From the NCBI GenBank assembly GCA_050744165.1, contig JBOGGN010000282.1, forward strand, positions 1-37,526: a stretch of 37,526 bases of DNA, in the 5' to 3' direction. The stretch comes from JBOGGN01 sp050744165 (GTDB taxonomy: Bacteria > Actinomycetota > Acidimicrobiia > Acidimicrobiales > Palsa-688). Shown piece by piece: positions 33,263 to 37,526 of the stretch. Under the pieces are notes generated by a model that worked only from the letters and a program-made list of their open reading frames with translations, was not told the DNA's origin and did no database searches. The first letter of the stretch is position 1, and every line of letters starts with the position of its first letter. The position numbers were made by a program, and so were the translations under genes.

Positions 33263-33931
33263 TCAGGCGAGAAACGCGATCGCCCGAGCCCACGCGTCGG
33301 CGGCATCGGCCGCCCGGTGGCTGGGCCGTGCCGGGTCGTGCACGAAGCCGTGCTCGCCCTCAGGGTAGAACGCGATCTCGGCCCTGTCGCCGAGCGCCCG
33401 CAGCTTGGCGACGTCCTCCGGCGGCACCAGGGCGTCGCGACCTCCGATGACTGCGAGCACCTTGGTCGGCGACGGCCGAGCGAGCCAGTCGAGCGGCTCG
33501 CCAGTGCCCTCGGCCCGCCACTCCTTGGGGACCGTGAGCATGCCGTAGAAGGCCACCGCCCGGTCGAAGCGGCCCAGGCCAGCAGCCTTCAAGGTGTACA
33601 TGCCACCCATACAGAACCCGAGGATGCCGATCCGATCGAGGGCCACTTCGGCCGCCAGCCGGTCGGCCGCCGCCACGATGTCGCCCAACCGCTGGTCGTC
33701 GCTGACCTGGGGCATGTAGCCGAAGCGCTGGTCGAGGGTGAAGTCCTCGTGGCCTGGGAATGGCTCGGGAGCGCACACCGCCCAGGCGTGCTCGCGCGCA
33801 AGGCGGGCGCAGAGGTCGTCGAACAGCGGTCGTAGCCCCATCACGTCGGGCACCAGGACCAGCCCCCGCGCGGGCGACCCGGGCGGCAGCGCCAGCTCGG
33901 CGGGTGCCCCAGATGTCAGAGAGATGCGCAT
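33263..33931 (-). CDS. Dienelactone hydrolase family protein
   Basis: 222 residues. Alpha/beta hydrolase with a Cys nucleophile: ILGFCMGGMYTL (Cys107), Asp166 in GGRDALVP and His194 in GEHGFVHD, the DLH triad. LVLVPDVMGLRPLFDDLCARLA is the family N-terminal half. Substrate unknown; many members act on small lactones or esters rather than chloroaromatic intermediates. It follows disA by 6 nt, so it may be its downstream operon partner. ATG at 33931. Confidence 0.9.
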   Translation of the reverse strand: MRISLTSGAPAELALPPGSPARGLVLVPDVMGLRPLFDDLCARLAREHAWAVCAPEPFPGHEDFTLDQRFGYMPQVSDDQRLGDIVAAADRLAAEVALDRIGILGFCMGGMYTLKAAGLGRFDRAVAFYGMLTVPKEWRAEGTGEPLDWLARPSPTKVLAVIGGRDALVPPEDVAKLRALGDRAEIAFYPEGEHGFVHDPARPSHRAADAADAWARAIAFLA

Positions 33932-33937
33932 CGCCGT

Positions 33938-35008
33938 TCAGCCCAGGCGCTCGAGCACGCTGCTCTCGACCAGGCGAGCCAGCCCCTCCTTGATCGACCG
34001 AGCCCGGGTCTCGCCGACCCCTTCGACCTCGTCGAGGTCCTCCATCGACGCCCGGAGGATCTTGGGCAGGGTTCCGAAACGCTCGACCAGGTGGCCGAGG
34101 ACGCTTTCGGGAAGGCGGGGCACCTTGGAAAGGAGGCGGTAGCCCCGGGGCTGGATGCCGGCGTCGAGCGCCGGGTCGGCCCGGCCGGTAAGCACCGAGG
34201 CCACCTCCCGCAGGTCGAGCAGCCGTTCGGTCGAAAGCCCCGCCAGCCGTGCAACGACGTCGTCAGCGCGGGCCTGGGTCGGGTTGCGGCTGTAGTCCCG
34301 GACGACCGCTCGCCTTTCGTCGTCGACGCCGGCCATCATCTCCTCCAGCTGCAAGACGATCAACAGGCCGTCGACGCCCAGTTCGACGACGAAGCCGTCG
34401 ATCTCCTCGGCGATACGCCGGACCATCTCGGCTCGCTGGAGCAGGGTGACCACGTCGCGCACCGTGACGAGGTCCTCAACCTCCAGCTGGGTCAGCGTCC
34501 CGGCCACCGCATCCATCCGCTGCTTGTAGCGCTCCAGGGTCTGTAGGGCCACGTTGGAGCGGGCGATCAGCCGGGGCACCGCCTCCAGCAGGTGGCGCTC
34601 GTTGTTGCGGTACACCGAGATCACCGCCCGGTCCTCGGACACCGAGATCACGGGCACATCAATGGACCGAGCCACCCGCTCGGCGGTGCGGTGCCGCGTC
34701 CCTGTCTCCGAGGTGGGAACGGACGGGTCGGGCACCAGGTGGACGTTCGCCCGGGCAATGCGGTTGGCGGAGGCCGACAGGATGATGGCGCCGTCCATCT
34801 TGGCCAGCTCCGAGAGCCGCGGGGGACTGAATTCGGCGTCCAGCAGGAACCCCCCCGAGCAGATGTTCAACACGTCGGGGCCATCCCCGACGACGATCAG
34901 GGCACCCATGCTGGCCTGCAGGATCCGGTCCACTCCGTCCCGCAAGGGCCGGCCGGGCGCGACGGCCGACAGGGCATCGATCATGGCGGCTTTGGTCCGG
35001 GGAGCCAT
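33938..35008 (-). CDS. disA: DisA, diadenylate cyclase and DNA-integrity scanning protein
   Basis: 356 residues. The N-terminal DAC domain makes c-di-AMP from two ATP: DGAIILS and RHRTAERVA (DGA and RHR motifs) are intact. A central helical spine follows, then helix-hairpin-helix DNA-binding repeats (KVPRLPESVLGHLVERFGTL, EVEGVGETRARSIKEGLARL). c-di-AMP signals DNA and wall status. The frame opens with GTG 35011 then ATG 35008; TACCAT 7 nt before the ATG favours 35008 and a separate leaderless transcript. radA lies 28 nt upstream on the same strand, the usual pair. Confidence 0.96.
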   Translation of the reverse strand: MAPRTKAAMIDALSAVAPGRPLRDGVDRILQASMGALIVVGDGPDVLNICSGGFLLDAEFSPPRLSELAKMDGAIILSASANRIARANVHLVPDPSVPTSETGTRHRTAERVARSIDVPVISVSEDRAVISVYRNNERHLLEAVPRLIARSNVALQTLERYKQRMDAVAGTLTQLEVEDLVTVRDVVTLLQRAEMVRRIAEEIDGFVVELGVDGLLIVLQLEEMMAGVDDERRAVVRDYSRNPTQARADDVVARLAGLSTERLLDLREVASVLTGRADPALDAGIQPRGYRLLSKVPRLPESVLGHLVERFGTLPKILRASMEDLDEVEGVGETRARSIKEGLARLVESSVLERLG

Positions 35009-35015
35009 CACAGCT

Positions 35016-35021
35016 ATGGTA
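35016..35021 (-). promoter_or_regulatory. Putative -10 box TACCAT, leaderless disA
   Basis: TAnnnT hexamer 7 nt before ATG 35008, within the 28-bp gap after radA. Confidence 0.35.
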
Positions 35022-35039
35022 CCGGCCGCCCTACCGGGC

Positions 35040-36524
35040 TCACCGGGCTGCGGTTCCCGTCGCCACCGGCCAGGCCCGAGGTTCGGGGCCGGGAGGGCGG
35101 AGGTTGGGGCGGGAGGGCGGCGGCTCGGGCTGCCCGGGCGGCGCCGCCGGGAGCCCCAGCTTGCTCAAGGCCTCGACCACGCTGCCCACTGGGATGAGGG
35201 ATAACGGGCAGTCCGGAATATCCGTCGATTGGGCGACAACGGCCCGGTGAAATCCCAACCGGGCGGCTTCCACCAGCCGGCGCTGGGTGTGCGCCACCTG
35301 GCGCACCTCCCCTGCCAGGCCGATCTCGCCACAGGCCACCAGGTCGGGTGGCAACGGGATCCCTCGGGCTGCCGAGGCGAGGGCCAGAATGGTGGCCAGG
35401 TCGGCGCCGGGCTCCGCCACTCGCACGCCGCCGACGGCCGAGGCATACAGCTCCCGGTGCCCGACCTTGTAGCCGGCCCGCTCGTCCAGGACGGCGGCCA
35501 GCAGCGCCAGCCGCCCGGCATCCAGGCCAGACGCCGACCGTCGGGGGACCGGTGGCTCGCAACGGGTGACCAGTGCCTGGATCTCCACCAGGACCGGCCG
35601 GTGGCCTTCCATTGCCGGAAAAACCGCCGACCCCGACGCCTCCGCTCGCCGGTCGCCAAGGAACAGCCGGCCGGGGTCGGGCACGTCCTGCAGGCCGCCG
35701 TCGGTCATCTCGAACAACCCGAGTTCACCAGTGGGCCCGAAACGGTGCTTGACCGCCCGCAGCAGTCGCAGGGCATGGTGGCGCTCGCCCTCGAAGGTCA
35801 AGACGGTGTCGACCAGGTGCTCCAACACCCGCGGCCCGGCCAGGGCACCGTCCTTGGTGACGTGGCCCACCAGAACGGTGGCCATCCCCCTCGACTTGCT
35901 GGCCTCGACGACGCGAGCGGCACAGGCGCGCACCTGGCCCATGGAACCGGGGCTCGACTCGACCTCCGGATCGGCCACGGTCTGGATGGAGTCCACCACC
36001 AGCACGTCAGGATCGAGCGAGTCGACCGCGGCCAGGATCCCGGCCATCGAGGTCTCGGAGACGACCCACACTCCCGCGGGGAGGGTCCCGAGCCGCAGTG
36101 CCCGGCGCTTCACCTGGGGGACCGACTCCTCGGCGCAGACCAGGAGGCAGGACAACCCGCCATCAGCCATCCGGGTGGCCGCCTGGAGCAGCAACGTCGA
36201 CTTGCCGATGCCCGGCTCGCCCCCGACCAAGGTGACCGACCCGGGCACCAGCCCGCCGCTCAACACCCGGTCCAGTTCGCCCACTCCCGTGGGGCGCGGG
36301 GCGGCGCCATCGGCATCAACCTCGGCCAGCGGGATCGGACCCTCGGCCGGTCTGCCGGTGGTCCCCGGACGCCGCGCCGAGCCCCGACCTGCCGCCGAGC
36401 CGGCACCCACTACGAGTTCCTCCACCAGCGACGACCACTGTCCACAGGTGCCGCAACGGCCGGTCCAGCGGGGAGCGGTGGCGCCGCACTCGCCGCAACG
36501 GAAGATTGGTCGAGCCCGAGTCAC
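35040..36524 (-). CDS. radA: DNA repair protein RadA (Sms)
   Basis: 494 residues. Branch-migration ATPase of homologous recombination. Zinc finger at the start (Cys10, Cys13, Cys24, Cys27), RecA-like ATPase with Walker A GGEPGIGKSTLLLQ and Walker B region DVLVVDSIQTV, the RadA motif as KHRFG (VKHRFGPTGELGLFEM; the usual text is KNRFG), and a C-terminal Lon-protease-like domain with a disordered Pro-rich end. GTG start at 36524 overlaps the stop of the LppM-like gene as GTGA. It stands before disA. Confidence 0.96.
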   Translation of the reverse strand: MTRARPIFRCGECGATAPRWTGRCGTCGQWSSLVEELVVGAGSAAGRGSARRPGTTGRPAEGPIPLAEVDADGAAPRPTGVGELDRVLSGGLVPGSVTLVGGEPGIGKSTLLLQAATRMADGGLSCLLVCAEESVPQVKRRALRLGTLPAGVWVVSETSMAGILAAVDSLDPDVLVVDSIQTVADPEVESSPGSMGQVRACAARVVEASKSRGMATVLVGHVTKDGALAGPRVLEHLVDTVLTFEGERHHALRLLRAVKHRFGPTGELGLFEMTDGGLQDVPDPGRLFLGDRRAEASGSAVFPAMEGHRPVLVEIQALVTRCEPPVPRRSASGLDAGRLALLAAVLDERAGYKVGHRELYASAVGGVRVAEPGADLATILALASAARGIPLPPDLVACGEIGLAGEVRQVAHTQRRLVEAARLGFHRAVVAQSTDIPDCPLSLIPVGSVVEALSKLGLPAAPPGQPEPPPSRPNLRPPGPEPRAWPVATGTAAR

Positions 36525-37423
36525 CGTGCCGATGGTACGGAGGGGGTGGGACCGTTAACCGGCTTCACCGGCCGCAGCCGTGGCCGCCGCCGACTTCGGT
36601 TCTTAGGGGCCCGGCCGGGACGCTGCCGCCGGCGCCGACGGATCAACAGGACCATTCCGACGACCAGCGCCACCAGCAGCACGAAGGCGGCAACTGCGGC
36701 GATGACGATGTGGGCCACGTTCGCTGCCTGCGAGGACGCCATGACGACGGTGCGCTTCCCGAGGGGCAGCTTCCACTGGGCCTCGGAGCCCGGCGGGCCG
36801 GCACCCGGCGGGCCGGCGCCCGGCGGGACGGGGGCGTTGGACATCACCTTCCCGGGGAGCCGGGCGACCAGCTGGAAGCTGATCAGGTTGTCGAGGTCGA
36901 TGCCGGCGTCATTTTTCAGCGCCGCCGGGTCGATCCCGAAGTTGGCCGAACCGCCCAGCGTCTGGCGCAGCTGCGCGTCGCCGAAACAGTCCAGCCCGCA
37001 GGTCAGGTCAACAGAGCCTTTGAAGGTGGTGGACGACTTGAACAGGCTCCGGCGGCTGACCAGCGAAAGGCCGCGGAAGGGTCCGGCGGTGCCGGACAGC
37101 TGAGCAAAGAGAGCCTTGGCCTGCGTAGGGTTGGAAAAGGACCGGGCGGCGATGAACGTAACGGCACCGTTCGCCGAGGTGTTTGGCCCGGTGACCGACC
37201 AGCCAGCCTTGACCAGGTCGGAGAACTGCACGTCCGAGGCGTAGGCCGCGGCCTCCCGGTCGAGGGTGGCGGTAACGGTGATCGATCCGGCGCCACTTAG
37301 ATTGGCGTCTACCGCGACCTGCACGGTGGCCTGACACGCGGCCAGGCACAGGCCCACCACGAGCAGGACCACCGTGGCTGTGATGGAACGCGTCAGGCGG
37401 CCGCGCCCGCGCAGCCGCGCCAC
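36521..37423 (-). CDS. LppM-like (DUF3153) lipoprotein with C-terminal membrane helix
   Basis: 300 residues. Signal peptide ending LCLAAC (lipobox; Cys30), then a domain of the LppM/DUF3153 type (VQVAVDANLSGAGSITVTATLD, with VDLTCGLDCFGDAQL), a Pro/Gly tandem repeat (VPPGAGPPGAGPPGSE), one membrane helix (IVIAAVAAFVLLVALVVGMVLLI) and a strongly basic tail. LppM in mycobacteria is a surface lipoprotein that affects phagosome maturation and lipid handling; here only the domain similarity is seen. GTG at 37423, no Shine-Dalgarno. It overlaps radA by four bases, so the two are co-translated. Confidence 0.85.
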   Translation of the reverse strand: MARLRGRGRLTRSITATVVLLVVGLCLAACQATVQVAVDANLSGAGSITVTATLDREAAAYASDVQFSDLVKAGWSVTGPNTSANGAVTFIAARSFSNPTQAKALFAQLSGTAGPFRGLSLVSRRSLFKSSTTFKGSVDLTCGLDCFGDAQLRQTLGGSANFGIDPAALKNDAGIDLDNLISFQLVARLPGKVMSNAPVPPGAGPPGAGPPGSEAQWKLPLGKRTVVMASSQAANVAHIVIAAVAAFVLLVALVVGMVLLIRRRRRQRPGRAPKNRSRRRPRLRPVKPVNGPTPSVPSAR

Positions 37424-37526
37424 GGGTAAAGGGGATCGAGGGACCGGGGATACCGAGCGGTTCCCCTTTTTCCCGGGCCTTACTCTCCTGACCCGGCCCC
37501 TGCGAGAGCGACCGGGGGCGGCTCGA

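Noticed and set aside
37424..37526. Possible gene or promoter at the right edge
   Set aside because: The last 103 bp hold GC-rich sequence with a short T-run and a 5-bp pairing only; nothing to support a feature.

Overview
The window is a continuous piece of a very high-GC actinobacterial chromosome. The evidence is a CarD regulator, an actinobacterial-type coproheme decarboxylase (HemQ), DUF3263 and DUF3039 proteins, a LytR C-terminal domain protein, a PAC2 protein, a DisA-RadA pair, and a GroEL under a perfect CIRCE element. Gene style and content would fit the class Acidimicrobiia, but this is inferred, since no rRNA or other decisive marker is present. I see no phage, insertion sequence, integrase or CRISPR array. 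It looks like core genome with some accessory cell-surface genes.

Layout. 1-6.1 kb: the 3' end of a coiled-coil gene, then a cell-surface polysaccharide block (polyprenyl-phosphate sugar-1-phosphate transferase preceded by a short leader peptide, a GT4 glycosyltransferase, and on the other strand a methyltransferase and a GtrA-like membrane protein). 6.1-9.5 kb: citrate synthase, a GNAT acetyltransferase, a PAC2 protein and an unknown gene. 9.5-12.9 kb: a large secreted Ig-like repeat protein and a small lipoprotein. 12.9-17.8 kb: a Nudix hydrolase, a CoA-disulfide-reductase-like flavoprotein, a Cys-rich small protein, and the operon hemQ-larE-unknown-unknown. 17.9-21.1 kb: an orphan groEL (no groES beside it), then a ThiS/MoaD-like protein coupled to threonine synthase. 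21.3-26.5 kb: glycerate kinase, an L,D-transpeptidase fused to a seven-repeat beta-propeller, and convergent otsA/otsB-like trehalose genes. 26.5-31 kb: LytR_C and DUF3263 proteins, a lipoprotein, tRNA-Thr, a membrane protein, DUF72, DUF6582 and a YbaK-like deacylase. 31-37.5 kb: carD-rlmB-DUF3039, a Crp/Fnr regulator, a dienelactone hydrolase, and disA-radA-lppM.

Expression style. Two patterns recur. Tightly packed gene pairs overlap by four bases as NTGA (mostly GTGA, also ATGA, and apparently CTGA with CTG as the start). Many single genes have a TAnnnT hexamer 6-10 nt before the start and no Shine-Dalgarno sequence, which suggests leaderless mRNAs.

The observations most worth checking are: the GroEL reading frame lacks about 40 residues around its ATP-binding glycine loop; an L,D-transpeptidase carries a seven-blade PLL-like propeller; two genes seem to start at CTG; a nine-residue leader peptide is translationally coupled to the sugar transferase; and a HemQ-LarE operon ends in two unknown, coupled proteins. 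No single locus is clearly a new defence or mobile system.
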